Below are positions 25,785 to 38,560 of a stretch of 64,000 nt of DNA, piece after piece. The stretch comes from Eupeodes corollae. Lineage: Eukaryota > Arthropoda > Insecta > Diptera > Syrphidae. Location of the stretch: positions 2,976,001 to 3,040,000 of the forward strand of contig NC_079148.1 in assembly GCF_945859685.1 (NCBI RefSeq), read 5' to 3'. Below the pieces are notes generated by a model, which did not search any database, was not told the DNA's origin, and saw only the letters and a list, made by a program, of their open reading frames with translations. The translations under genes and the position numbers were made by a program. Each line of letters begins with the position of its first letter. Position 1 is the stretch's first letter.

Positions 25785-26500
25785 TCCTGTAATCCATACT
25801 AATATGACTGTCCGTCTCAATCACGCCTAAACTACTGAACCAATTTGAATGAAATTTGGTATGGAGATATTTTGATAGACGAGAAAGGACATAGGGTTCT
25901 TTTTACCCCGGGAAAATGACGTATTCCCATGGGAACTTCAGGTTTGCCTATCGCTTTTACGCCTGAACTACTGAACAGATTTAAAATAAATTTAGTAAAG
26001 AGATAGTTTGAGACTTAAGAAATGACATGAGTTCGTGGTGAGGGCGAATAAATTAAAACTAAAATGTAAATAGTTATGACAGTCGTTATAATAATTACTT
26101 AATTTAAATAGAAGCCTTTAAATAATCTCCGTTTCGTTTACGTTTCTTATTAATCTTGGTTTCGTTAACGTTTAGCTTGATATTACGCTAATATGTATGG
26201 AAAACGCCGTTTGGCTTTAGATGCTGAGAGTTAAAGGTCTCATAGAGCTTCTGAGACTGAAGAGCAGGGTCAATCACGACGTCTTTTAGATGAGCGCCAT
26301 AGGACTCAAAGAGCTCCTCAGACTGAAGTTCAGAGTGAAACCTGTAAATCTTTAGATGCTGAGCTTAACGCAACTCATCAAAAAACCACTGAAACTGAAG
26401 ATGAAAGACAAGCACGAAGACTTTTAGACGCTGAGCGACATGCATCACTAATTGCATCAGATTTTCATGATGAATCACAAAAACGGCGGGCTAAAGCTAG
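25785..26500 (+). mobile_element. non-autonomous Helitron remnant
   Basis: The left end (TCCTGTAATCCATACTAATA from 25785) and following text (ctactgaaccaatttgaatg, 25834-25853) have the style of insect Helitron 5' ends. The right end is CTAG at 26497-26500. The base before the left end is A and the base after the right end is T, as expected for Helitron insertion between A and T without target duplication. A hairpin normally expected just before CTAG is not clear. Inside is the start of a repeat-rich coding sequence (26193-26510), after which the element ends abruptly with no Rep or helicase. This fits an internally deleted copy. Confidence 0.5.
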
Positions 26501-26510
26501 TTCGAAATAA
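26193..26510 (+). pseudogene. STPR-like 23-residue repeat ORF with one in-frame stop
   Basis: The frame begins MYGKRRLALDAE, meets a TAA at 26232-26234, then runs open in the same frame to TAA at 26508-26510. It shows four tandem units, three of exactly 23 residues and the first with one extra codon. Each begins [RK][RS]L..DAE or similar and contains an [EQ]TE-type centre, for example HRASETEEQGQSRRLLDE and TTETEDERQARRLLDAE. This is the pattern of the STPR (score-and-three) DNA-binding repeat described in silkworm FMBP-1 and common in N-terminal parts of arthropod transposon proteins. Its position inside a Helitron-like unit suggests it is the 5' start of a deleted Helitron ORF. The protein is basic and presumably nucleic-acid binding. 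The internal stop makes the full frame untranslatable from the first ATG. Confidence 0.6.
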
Positions 26511-29279
26511 TTTGTTGAGCTTTTAATCATCGAACAAAGTTGTTAATTTTAATCAAATAACTAAAGTTATTTGGATTAAAGTCTCTCCCAGAAGATTTAA
26601 TTTTTATGAAATAACCAGATCAAATTTATTGGATCCTTTAAAGGGTTTTTCAATAAATTCTTTAAGACCGTTTAGACAAATCACACGTTACTGATGCTTA
26701 TTTCTTTGTATCAAGCCAATTATAATTTCTATTCAGCAATGGAATTATATAATCAAAGCACTTTAATAATTAACAAACGAATTAAAAACCAACGAATAAA
26801 TAATTCATTAATTTCCGAAAATATTTATAATCCACAAATACATAAAAGAACGTAATCAAAACCAAAATATTTAATGTTTCGAATTGTAATTTAAATAAAT
26901 TCCGGATACTATAGAGTTCCTGATAGGGTACCGATATATTCATTCAAATCACTGCAATTAATATCTCATATAAAATTCAATGTACTACAAACAAAAATAT
27001 AACCCACAAAAATCCAAAATGATTATAAATTCATCCTGAGGGGAAGCTACTTAACATAAAACCACTTTTATTGTATAATACTCGAATAAAATGTACAATT
27101 TTGTTGAACACTCTTTAGCACTTAAATCCCAAATGGAAATGATTTTGCAACCAAAAGTAGAAATTAAATTAAAGAACATCAAAAAATTACAATCAGATTG
27201 ATATGCAAAAGGTTAAGACACATACCCTTGTCAATGGCGTGTCGTGTCGTTGTTGGCTGGCATCTTAATCCCTTTTGCAAATCTATTGTCAAATCGTAAC
27301 CACACAACTCCCCAGCTTTAAGGAAAATTTTCAACCCTCTTACATACAATTTATATCGTATCCTCATTTGCCTATCAACACATCATCATCATCATCACAT
27401 TTGGGATGGTACATCGTCAAGACAAAGTCTCTAGGACTAAGATCTTCACCATTCCTATAAAGACAGGATACTTTGAGGACCGATTAAGAGGCTTTCCGAA
27501 ATGGAATGTTTGGTCGAGACTTAGTCTCAAGTGGACCCTAGAGAAGGAAGAGTGAGTGAGGCCTAAATGCGTAGAAGGAAAACATTGCCGCCTTCATCAT
27601 AGCCATCACCGCCGTCGTCGGTCGTCGACGACGCCATCCACCGGCCTAATCGATTATCCTTATCAAGTTGCCGGAACCAGGAAGGAAGCACGTTCCTCGC
27701 ATTTAGACACAGCTTCTGCCATCTCTAATGTATGAGAGGTGACGTTGATGGAACAACATTCTAGTTAAACAAACTATTCATATCCTCCTTCTCTGCTGGT
27801 TTGCCTATACACTCGTACATAAGGACGAAAAGTTAGTGTATATAGTGACTTTCAGAAGTAAAGATTTTTCAAGCCAGCCATGCAAAACCCAAGGACTCTC
27901 TCTGATTAACTCTCACAAAGTGTTCCTAGGGGTATAATTTCCTCCAAGAATATCAGTGACTTATAGAAAGTCATATATTTACCCCCCCCCCCTCAACTCT
28001 AAAGGATGCACTTAAAATTCGTTGCACCTTCGAGGCATGTGCTTGTGCAGTACACTCTTAAGTGGCCAGCTGCCCCCTAGTAGCTCTATGAGGGCCGTAA
28101 GATGTCGATGTCAAGGATGAGGATGAGGATAAAGTTGACTCAAGTATTTTCTTCATGCCTGCCTGAATGTCACGTGAATCCTTTGGTTAAAACACAGAGG
28201 AGGTGTTTTTATTAAAGCTGTTTCTGGTTATAGGCAAAAGCTTTTATGTTTTTTTTCAAGGACACTATCAATTATAAGGTCTTGTCATTGTCTGTGTGGT
28301 TACGCTTTGAAGGTTTGTTTACACACTCGTCGTCGTTTATAGATTTTTTAATTTCCTTCTTTTTTCTTCTTTTCATGACACTTCTCGAGGCGACGTATTT
28401 TATGTCAAGTTGAATCATAAATTCAAACATCAAACCTAAGTGTTTAAGTTCAGCTAATTTAAGGTTTTGAGAGGGTTGATTCGAAAACACACACAAAACA
28501 TAAACAATAAAATGTGGAAAATCATATTTTTGTCTAATTTAATTTTTGTTCAGTCATACACGTTAGTGACTACGGAGGAGGAGGGTCAAGGATAATCTAT
28601 AGTAGGTAAGGTATTGTGGTTAATGATCCCTTAGCTACCTTGAAATGTGGATTATTACGATATTCATTATAAATGGAGTGAAGGTTGAGTTCAGAGCACA
28701 GAGTAACAGGAAATCGATTGGAATTAAAATTATTGATTCGTTAACGAGAAGAGTTAAAGCTTTATAGAGTGCGGTGGATTTGTGATTATTTATAAAGCGT
28801 GATATAGCAAGGCTCAAGGGTGTGTCCATGATTTGAATGAGCAGCAAATTTACATATGTAGGTAGGTAAAACGTATTTGTAATTACTCAGAGCGAATTCA
28901 TGGAATTAAAATTGCAGAATAATTTGTTTACATAATAATTAAATTTAACAGTGTTGTTAAGAGCTACATATGTTGCATGTACAGAGTGTTTTTTATTAAG
29001 CTGCATGAGAAGTATCGATGGATATTGTCTATGGGAATGTCGAACTATGATAATATTTTTGTTCAGTAAGTTTTGATAAATTATTATGATGAATCGCTTA
29101 AAGTCAGAACAAGGCTCCTAAAGAGTGGAAGTTAACTTTGAACAAATTAATCAGTATGATAAGTTAAAAGAGCTATTCGTCAAATGTACTTTTTTACTGG
29201 CAAAGCTCATTCCTGCTTTAATTGCTGCGTCAGTAACAAAATTACCTTTTACGAAGTCTAGACGATCCTTGAAATATTA
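26511..29279. other. non-coding region with a less AT-rich island at 27.45-28.15 kb
   Basis: No supported gene. The island contains a 12-bp palindrome GTCGTCGACGAC at 27621-27632, an E-box CAGCTG near 28070, a C10 tract near 27981 and short CATCAT/GAGGAT runs. It is a candidate regulatory region by composition only. Frames at 27179-27460, 28272-28496 and 28635-28847 show no recognisable domain. Confidence 0.3.
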
Positions 29280-30190
29280 ACAAAATTAACGGGTTAGAAA
29301 TACCTTTAGGACCGTTCAATTCAAGTAGTATTAGACGTGTTCAAATCTGATATTCACAAAGTAAACGCTGGTTTGCCCCAGGGCTCAGTTTTGTCTCCTA
29401 CGCGTTTCCTTACTTTTATAAATGATCTTTTGTCTGTAACTTCTAACCCTCTTAATTGTTTCGTTGATGACAGTACCCTCAGCTTTTCATATTCATTTTT
29501 ATATTCTCATCCTTGTTTTTCGGATGGGGACTACCAACGGCAGCGTACTGTCTACTGTCGGAAAAGCGTAATTCTCCCCCAATGCCATTTTCCATGAGTG
29601 ATATTTGCATCGAGGAGACTGAACAACCATCAGTCCTAGGTATGTGCATTACAAACCACTTGTTGTGGAGTGATCACATATTTGACATCACCATCTGCTA
29701 AGTGTTAGACACGCAAGAAGTTTTTTTTACCCCTTCTGATCTGGTTATAGTTTACAAAGCTTTAATTCGTCCAAAACTCGAGCATATCTCTCATATTTGT
29801 GCTGGTGGCCCAATAACGTACTTGATTCTTCTGGATAAAATTGCAAAAAGAGCTCTAAAAATGATAGTAGATCGTTCTCTCACGAGACATTTGCTTCTCT
29901 TAAACACCGCCGCAAAATATCATGCTTACATTGTATTATCGTTATTTTTATAAGCAATGTTCTAGTGAATTCATCCCCTTTAACAATTCAACCGTAATAC
30001 CCGTACTGCTAGGAATGCCCATAAGTTTACTCTTGAGCACAATATCGAACGTGCTGTGAAATACAGATTCTTTCTTTAGCCACACTATACGGGAATTTGG
30101 AATGCTTACCAGGCTCAATATTTCCCACTCATTACAAAGTGCAGACATTCAAACTAATGTGCATCGTTTTCTCCTTTCTATTAGGTAAAT
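29280..30190 (+). mobile_element. Jockey-like non-LTR retrotransposon RT/C-terminal remnant
   Basis: Plus-strand frames give VNAGLPQGSVLSPTRFLTFINDLL (abridged here; 29360-29430) and the catalytic box as FVDDSTLSFS (about 29459-29488; FADD-like, with A replaced by V). They continue with the SVLGMCITNHLLWSDHI region, TPSDLVIVYKALIRPKLEH (29729-29785), and a C-terminal part that includes FTLEHNIERAVKYRF and GIWNAYQAQYFP in shifted frames to about 30190. Frame changes occur around 29510, 29700 and after 29953, so the copy is dead. It is the same family as the minus-strand copy at 49376-50332, with which it shares the PPFP/PPMPF...VTNHLL segment. Confidence 0.75.
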
Positions 30191-31930
30191 ATTGGCAACT
30201 GTTGGTTCCAACAAAACGGCCCAACTTTTCATGCAAAGTACTTACTATTAATCTATTGCAAACTAAGAACTCTTGAAGCATTAGAAGCAATAATTTAAGT
30301 ATTGACACTATAGGGCCAGATTTCTTCGAAAAAGTAGTGAAAACTGGAATGAGAGAACCGTAGTCCCTGATAATGTGTTGGAAACCATGTCTTAAACTTA
30401 ATAAAATATTAAATTTAAATATTCTAACAATATTTTCATCTCCTAATATTATGAAAAGTTCTTAAAAAAACACACTTACTCTTAATGGCAGAAAATGTTG
30501 TGTTTGTTTTCAGATTTTTAATATGACCTGTGCAATGCAACTTATCCAATAATGATTTTAAAAGAATTTAATTTAATTTTCATTTTGACAGCTGTCAGTT
30601 TCAAATAAAATAAAGCGACTGAAATTGAGGCATTGCATTATTTGTACATTTACTTAATCTTCATCTTTTTTAAGTTTTGCTCCATTTTTGCTGATGCTGT
30701 CAAACGCTTTTATCTAACTATTTAGTAAAATGTTAGGAAGTTACTAAGTAAAGAAGATGATTTTGATAGTTTCAAACAATTTCATAATATCTCTTGCGAT
30801 TTCTTTTAAGTTAGGTCACAAAATGTCTATTCGTGTGACTTCTTATTTATTGACATTTCAAAGTATTAGGTTCTTGTAACCAATTAAGGTTTGTTTGCTT
30901 TGTCTTTTTCTACGAACTTTGACTGTTTAGTAGAATTGTACCAACTAGTGACTTTTTTTTAAATGACTTTGGCCTTTTTCTAAGTCTTTTGACTTTCAAA
31001 TCAACTTTTTTTTAAATATTAAACTTAAAAATCGTGACTAGAACATTTTGAATCCACTCTCTTTGGCCTTTAGAAGTCTGAGCAATTCAAAAATAAATGT
31101 AAATGTGACTCCGTTTTAAAAATGCAGTCTTTTTACGTAAATTAATTGCCTTAACGTACAAAGTCTGGTGTTAGTGAACTTTATTACGAATTCCACCCCA
31201 ATCGAAAACTTTTAATAACACCGTAAAAAACTGTCACCAAAACCGTTCGTAGTGCAAAATTGTATGATATTTTCTAAGAACTTATTTATTGATGCTGTTT
31301 ATTGGTACTTAAAAGTTTATGATAAAATGGATAATAAGTTCACCATTATTAAATTTCTTACGTCAAAGCTATTGATTTAAGTCAAATGCATTTTTTGAAA
31401 ATTCAAAAGACTGCATTAAAATAACTTTCGGACTTTTAAAACTGAGTTACATTTAGAACTGACTTTAAAAAGTCAAAAGAATTCAAATCAAAATGACTTA
31501 AAGTCATGATTTTTAAAAATGACTTTTAACTTTTATTTTAAAAGATAAAGTGAAATCACGAGTTTTAACTTTTAATTAAAAATTGTAATCTTACTGACCT
31601 TTTTTTAATTACAAGGGAGTTAGGTTTTACTAGTTAACGGGAGATTCAAGATCATAGACCATTAAAAATTGACAGTTTTAATGTTTGTACCAATATGTTA
31701 AATGAATGAAATTAATGCAAAATAATCAACAATATATTACACACATTATATTTTTTTTAAATATCTACGACCTACGCCATAACCATTAAGGCTTAAATTA
31801 TATTATATTATATTATTTCAAACGTATTGGAGCAATAAGTTATTTAGTTAAAGATGTAATTTAAAAAGTCACATAGCGTTTTTTCCCTTTATGAAAATTT
31901 ATACGAATGCATATTTTTCAGTTCATATTT
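30191..31930. other. unassigned AT-rich DNA
   Basis: No supported gene. A tatta microsatellite lies near 31798-31816. Confidence 0.4.
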
Positions 31931-31936
31931 TTTATT
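31931..31936 (-). terminator. poly(A) signal of the 187-aa gene
   Basis: TTTATT on the plus strand is AATAAA on the coding strand, 45 nt after the stop codon of the 31982-32545 gene. Confidence 0.5.
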
Positions 31937-31981
31937 ATTCAATTTTAAAATTACATAATTAAGATTGATTACAAAAATTAG

Positions 31982-32545
31982 TCAACCACAAACAATTATA
32001 ATACCATTTCCACACACCTTGGCTCTGGGACGTCTTACTTGTTTTGAAACTATCTTCTTATTTCCTTGGATTTCTTTGCGTTGAAGTTTCTTTGATCTTA
32101 TTGATTTAAGTCGAAATTTTCTTGACAATTTTTGTGGTTCACTTATTGTGTTCCATGAAATTCTTTCACTATATAATGGAAAATGTCGAGGAGTAAATTG
32201 TCCAGCTATAGCTTCGGACAATCCAAGTATTCGAATTGGTCTCACTGGTTTCGAGGGATATTCAAATTTAGTCTTCCATATTGCATATTTTTTATCATTG
32301 CACTTTGATTCCACAGAGGAGCGGCAACAATCTTTCAGATGATGATGTTGACAATCAAAACAAGTTGATCTGATGCTGTTGAATGATGAGCACCTTGAGA
32401 AGCTAGGCGAATCAATTATGAGATTTTGTTTGGTATTCTTTCTTTCGAATACGGTGCAATACATTTTTTTTACTTTACGGCGTAGATTTTGAAAATTGTC
32501 CTGAGAATTTTTGGATTTTTTGGACCCACTTTGTGCTGCACCCAT
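31982..32545 (-). CDS. putative N-myristoylated 187-aa protein, EAIAGQF-motif family (paralogue 2)
   Basis: Intronless gene on the minus strand. The start ATG follows ataaaATGGG, and a TATA box and initiator lie upstream (32634-32641 and 32604-32609). The protein begins MGAAQSGS: Gly2 with Ser6 fits N-myristoylation, but Cys3 of the paralogue is absent. It has a Cys/His-containing middle (a segment reading CFDCQHHHLKDCC, not a recognisable zinc finger), then the shared core SEAIAGQFTPRHFPLYSE with Glu111 opening EAIAGQF. The tail after the core is longer and strongly basic (many Lys/Arg) and ends in CGNGIIIVCG. The 230-aa paralogue at 13532-14224 has the core near its very end, so the C-terminal basic extension is specific to this copy. 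No named family is recognised. Membrane association through a lipid anchor is inferred. Confidence 0.8.
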   Translation of the reverse strand: MGAAQSGSKKSKNSQDNFQNLRRKVKKMYCTVFERKNTKQNLIIDSPSFSRCSSFNSIRSTCFDCQHHHLKDCCRSSVESKCNDKKYAIWKTKFEYPSKPVRPIRILGLSEAIAGQFTPRHFPLYSERISWNTISEPQKLSRKFRLKSIRSKKLQRKEIQGNKKIVSKQVRRPRAKVCGNGIIIVCG

Positions 32546-32603
32546 TTTATATTTTCCAATTTAATTATCTTCCGCAATGGTTTGCTGGTCGAAGTTGTCA
32601 CAG

Positions 32604-32641
32604 GACTGAAGTTTTTCGTGATATATCGACAAATTTTTATA
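32604..32641 (-). promoter_or_regulatory. core promoter (TATA + Inr) of the 187-aa gene
   Basis: On the minus strand TATAAAAA lies at 32641-32634 and the exact insect initiator TCAGTC at 32609-32604, with the A of the initiator 34 nt from the first T of the TATA box. This predicts a 5' UTR of about 60 nt and no intron. Confidence 0.6.
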
Positions 32642-35600
32642 TTGAGATCATATTTTGCGATAATACCTGTCAGACCTGTCATAAAATTGAAGGTAATTGG
32701 AAAATTATCATTTTTATTTTTCTGATTTCTTTTTCTAGTGACCTGCTAAAAGGTGAAAAGAGTGAATTTATGATGAGGTTTAATATCGATAATGAGGTTG
32801 ATTGGTTGTTTGGAGGTAGAATTGTTGTGTGCATACCTGCTTTAGAATATTGATACTGCTGGAATTGAACTTTTATGGATGTACACCATTAGGCTTTAGA
32901 ATAATAGATTCATTAGCAAAAATTATCTATTCCAAGAAAATGAAATAGCCTCTAGGTACCTATTGGTCAAAATATTTATTTGTTGGTGGTATCAAAGTAA
33001 GATTTTTAGTGAACAGTTTGTCTTGCATATTATGAATTCTCGGAAAAGAATATGTTTGTGCAGTTTAAGTTTTTGGGATTATAATTAAATTTTGTAAATA
33101 GTAAACTTATAAATTATTATGAGTAATATAATCAGCTTTCAATTGCATCTCGTTAAAACCTCTTGCAATTAAACAATTTCAATAATTTTTGAAATTAATT
33201 TCGCATGTAAGAGATGTATTTTTGGAATTCAATGGCAGAAGACAAAGTACATATTTGGTGTAAATATGAAAATAAATTTAGTGTTCAAAGTCCTCGCCGC
33301 CATGACATTTACTTGTTTCTGAACTGATATCTTACGGTTAGAGACTTAACAAATTTATTGAAGTGTATGTATTAATTTTGGAAATGTTTTTGGATAAAAT
33401 ATAAAATATTACCAATAAGGTCTTAAATTAATAAAACTTGTTGTCAATTGCCTTTTTTAAGTTTACTTACCGAAAATTTTAATTGTTGTCAGTTTAACAT
33501 CAGGTAATAAATTTAATGCATCAAATAAATGTTGTCTTTTGACGTCTTAAGAATTGTTTTAGCAGAAGCTGGTTTCAACCCAAATTGTACTTACTACAAA
33601 AGTTGTCAAGAAATTAACTGGAGTACAAGAATACATATTTATCCTATACTCATACTATAAATGGGAAAGTCAGTTTGTTTGTTTGCTTGTTTGACCGCTC
33701 TTCACATTGCAACGGAACAATGTTATGACACGATTTTTTGTGGGGAAGTAGTTATAAGGCTCGAGAATGATTTAAGCTTCTTTCTTTTTTAAGCAGATCC
33801 ACCGGTAACAATCATAACTTGGTGTCCAATATGTTTTTTTTCTTAAAACACTTATTAGTAGCATATCATTAGGTGCTTCCTGCTTTTTGACATGCAATCG
33901 TTGCATATCATTGGGCTTTTTTCTTTTATTTTGAGAGTTAAGTACAGGCTACCTTCTTACATAATTTTATATTGGAAATATGAGAAGTGCGGGCGAGCTG
34001 TTTAAAAACCGATGCTTAGGGTTATGTGACACTAACGGAAGGTTTTTTAGTCATTTACAAAGTAATTCTGAATATGTTTGAAGTGTTTACCCTGACTCAA
34101 AAAATAACATACATGACTATCAATTTCTCTTTCAAGGGCTGATTCTATAACCAAAAAACGATGTTGTTTTGAAAATACATTTTTTTATTATTATGAGTAA
34201 AGTAACAGAAAATATGAGGGATTATTTGTCAATAGACACATGCATTGACTTAGAACAGGGAATATAATATAACCAGTAGAGTTTCTTAACTCATTTGAAC
34301 TATAATTCAAATTAGTCGTGCATTTAGATTTAACATTATAATTCAAAAAGCTTCAATTCCCGATTACATTGTAAGTTTCAATAAGACAATTAATAAGGCC
34401 CAAGGGAAAACACTACATGTAGCAAGTTTGAATATAGAAAAGTCGTGTTTTTCCCATGGACAGTATTTTGGGTTTTCGTGAATGTCCAATGCCCAGAAGC
34501 TGTTTATAATCTCACCTAATAAAAAAACTTTTAATATAGGGTACAAAACTATATTAAAGCAATAAATTAACTTTAGAAAGTATTTAATTTCATCAAACCT
34601 AGGAACCAAAAGTAATCTCTTTGCTTCATTTTTTAAATTATGGAAAGCTTACTAACTAGCTCATATATACTTGCCCCTGGAATTTCTCTGATATTTTGAT
34701 TTACATATTTTGACAACGAAACTTTAACTAAGTTCTTTACCAAAATTGATCCAATATTTTCTTAAAAGGACGCATAAGTATTTTCATCTGGGTCACTACA
34801 CTTAAAGTCTCCAAAGCTATATTTATTCCATAACAATTTCACTTTAAGTTTAGAAGGATGAAATAATCAAATGTTATTTTAAATTTTCTCTCCAAATACA
34901 ATTTTCAAGACTTCCCTCCTTTCATGTTGTAATCATGTCTCCTATTTCATTGCATAGACAAATGTGTTACTTCTTAGACATTTTATTTAAATAATTCTGA
35001 CCACTCACAGCATCTACAAACACAAAATAAAGTTTAAAATTGTTTTCTCAACATATCGGTATAACATACTCGTATGTGTATAAAAATACTCTTCCAATTA
35101 AAACAGAACAAAATTCATATTGAATTACAAAAGGACATTTTTGATGGAGAAATACAAACAATAAAACTTTGAAACTTACCAAAATGAAAAAGAACATGAA
35201 ACTACCTACGAACTTTATAGAATTTCCTTAATTAAAGTCAAGGTAATGTAATGTTTGTTATTCTTTTCTTTTTGTTTTATTGAAACCTATTTCTTTCAAA
35301 AGTTGCATAAAGTAAGTTCATATAAAAATATCTTCTTCCATAGATATTTTGTATTGTATAGGAAGGAAATTGCTTTGCATTTACCGTCAGTCTATTGTGG
35401 GTGCTTATGATACCAAAATTAAAGTGGATTTCTCGTTTAATTAAACTTGAAATTTTCAAGGTGTGAACTATAAAAATAAAATCTAGGTAAGTGCAGACAA
35501 TTTTTTTCGACTCACTAAAGAAGATCTTCAATTGTATTTCTCAAGATATTTATTTCACTGCAGTGCAGTGTACTCATGGATAAGATGGGAAACTGAAAGC

Positions 35601-36899
35601 AATAAAAGACTGATTATTTATTATTTTAGATTGTGTTTTGTTGGCAAAGTTATTTGTAATTCACATAAATATGACTCATGGAGACTTTGTTCTTCGCATT
35701 ATGAGCCATTTTTATCAATTTAGATTTTGTGTGCTGAACAAAGGAGTGTTAGGAAAATTTTTACTCTTTTATTTTTTTGTGCTGTGATACCATCTGGTAA
35801 CTCTCAATCAAGTAAGGCACTAACAACAACACATTTTCTTTTAGATACATTTCCAAGAGAGTATCAGAAAATGTTTATATTTATTTCTTTGACTAAGCTC
35901 TTTTTAAAAATGTGTGTGTCTCGACTTACATTTTAGACTAACACTCAATTTATCACCCCAAACAGAAGTTCATGACCTCTCAAAATATTAGAAACACTTA
36001 AGGCCAGTCTAGTGGCACAAATTGGATACTTAACTATGGAAAGATTTCGGTACAATCCTAAATCATGCAAATAAAGTAAAAATTCAAATCCTTAAAATTT
36101 GTTTATATTAGAAAATTGAAAATCCATGAAAAACAATTACTTTAACAGAATAAAACCAAGCATCATCATGGGATTATTAACCTATTTCTTCTCCACTTTT
36201 CGTGCACTAAATCACAGCTACTTGTAATTTCATCTAACCTATAAACCAACTACCTAATCATACTCCAATTCGATGACAGACATGACAGTCACAGTCTCAG
36301 TTCCAGTCACAGTTGTTACAGAAGTCGAATTTTATGTCTGGGGTTACGTACATTCAGAGGTACTTGTATAATGGTGCTGTGAGTCTTCGTCGTCGCAAAA
36401 TGACGCGTTCCAGAGTTCTTTCTGCAAGTCGCCATTTCATTTCATTTCTTATGGATATTTATTATATTGGAAAGAATATTTAATAAATTTACTAAAGTAT
36501 ACGACACGACTTCGAAGAACAGGATAACATTACGAATGGGAATTCGCTTTTTATTCACTTAAGTTTCTTTTGAAATGTTTATGTCATGCAGTTTTGAGAT
36601 CAGTGTTGCAGGATATGGTTCATACTAAATAAAATTAATACATCGCGTTAGGTTTTTAAGATTCATAAATAAAAAACATAAATTAAAGGTTATTAGAAGC
36701 AAAGTGAAATTTATGGAGTGGTTTTATTTTAATAAAATTCGTAACGATTTTCCAAATCTATAATCGCTATTTTTTATATTCAATTGAAATATTTCCATTA
36801 TTTTATTTAATTTTCAAATATTTTTTAATCTTCATTATTTGTTAGTCGTTAACTGTCTCATATAAACCTTAAGATAACTCTAAAGCCTTAATGGAAAAA
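32642..36899. other. unassigned AT-rich DNA with a Helitron-style fragment near 33.65 kb
   Basis: At 33645-33830 the text ctatactcataactataaat-like followed by gtttgtttgtttgcttgttt and acgattttttgtgggg has the style of a Helitron or related non-autonomous element end, but no second end was found. The stretch 36250-36440 is less AT-rich and repeats short cagtcac strings. The frames at 34364-34609, 35277-35531, 35532-35723 and 35727-35936 show no motif. Confidence 0.3.
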
Positions 36900-38560
36900 T
36901 GGATTGTAAAAGAGTTGCTTATCCATGATTCTTCGTCTGACGTGATAGATTAGCGGAACTGCCAATATATACTGTATTAGACCGCATCTCTCTGATAAGA
37001 AAAATGCTCCTGGTTAAATGGAGCCGCTCAAGCATGCACTTTAAAAGTACACGTCGTTTGGTTAGAACGCTCCGAAAATTAAATTGTTGGTTAAAGACAT
37101 AGCTCTTGCATTATGAACTCGAATTAATTCAATCACGAAATTGTCGAGCCCCGTTGTATGGGACCTTATTTGAATAGTAATGAACATAAGATGATTCAGC
37201 TGTTCGATGTGTAAGCCTGTACAGCGTCGTATACACTGTCCCGATCGAAAACCCGAAACTTTTCTATCTGGGACGGGGCAACGTTGAACCACACAGGGCC
37301 AAGTAGCAAATTTCTTCCTGACGTATTCAGAGAAGCATTTATATGTCTTTTGAAATATAAATACTGATCTTAACAGATACCGAGGTACTTCACTACACTT
37401 TTGTTCGTTATTCGCTGCCCATACAGATCAACGATAATCATCCTGCGCCAATTCTCGTAACCCCAGCAAACGCATGGAACAGAATTGTCTCCGACTTCTC
37501 AACGCCGAAATATCGCTGAATCTTGTCGAAATCACGTTGCAAGAGAATTCTTATAATCTTAACCTTTCAGGCAGTTCTCTACACAATTAGATTGTCGGCG
37601 TACGCAATTGCCTTAGTTAGACTACCTATCAGATCGCTAGTGTAAATGCTGAAGAGAATCGGCGAATTCACCGATACCTGTTGGAATGTTGTGGTAGAAG
37701 TTGCATTGCCCTTTTTGACAACAAACTTTCTGCCGTTAAGTGTATCATGAACAATGGTCTGCTTATGCCAAGCCTGCTGAGTTTTAGATTAAGACCCCCT
37801 AGGTATTTCATTGGATATCATAAACACGTTTAGACGCAACATGAATTCTATCTTGACCAGTCTTGAACTCGAACTGTTTATCCGGTATTATTTAGCTGTC
37901 CGCAGCCCACTTAGTCAGAGCTCTATTGACAATTTTCACGACAAATTTGCTGATGGTCAGAAGAAGACTTACCGACTGAAGATTTGACGGGTTGGAGTTG
38001 TGCTTTCTTTTTTTCGGGAGAGGATAAACCACAGCGGTCTTCTAATGCACTATATAATATGCATTATTGAAGAGTGTGGTATAAATGCCAATTGCCTCCA
38101 TTGGTAAATGTCTTAGCACAGCATTGGATATACCATCGATACTTTTTGATGACTTTTTGTTTTTTATTGGGGTAAAGATGAGCTGGAGCTCGATTATTAA
38201 CAAGGGGCTTGGTCCAGTTTGCTCGATGGTTACGACATTTGCCAAGAAATCGTCATTGAAACGCATGAAACCGTGGTTCTCAGGTCGCCAATGTGTCATT
38301 TCATTTCAAAGATGAAAGTGATGAAGTAATGTTCTTTTTTTAGGTCGTGGTTGGGGCGAATGCTAACATTCAGCTCTCACTGCCTCCACTTTTTCCCTCA
38401 GATCTTCAACTATGTAAAATTCATCGTAAAAGACAGCTTCTTCTGGTTATATTTGCGCTTCTATAAATACGTCTCTGGTCTCTTCAGTTCCTTGGAGTCT
38501 TAGAGAAGGAGGGTCATTTCCATTCCGTTTCCTTAATATTTTGTTGAATATACTCGAGTC
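36900..38560 (-). mobile_element. non-LTR retrotransposon RT remnant, antisense
   Basis: Minus-strand translation gives the KSSKSIDGISNAVLRHLP block (frame at 38042-38299), then WKTAVVYPLPKK and SVSLLLTISKF. Later come fragments such as VKYLGIC, LYFKRHINASLN, VWFNVAPSQIEKFRVFDR and LCLTNNLIFG-like text (37062-37292 and around it). This is the usual order of an RT and its C-terminal region. Many frameshifts are present. The catalytic box is not preserved in a readable form. Plus-strand frames here are shadows. Confidence 0.7.

Noticed and set aside
32148..32853. Plus-strand frames of 64-106 codons
   Set aside because: They overlap the antisense of the 187-aa gene and its promoter. No motif or paralogue was seen in these frames.
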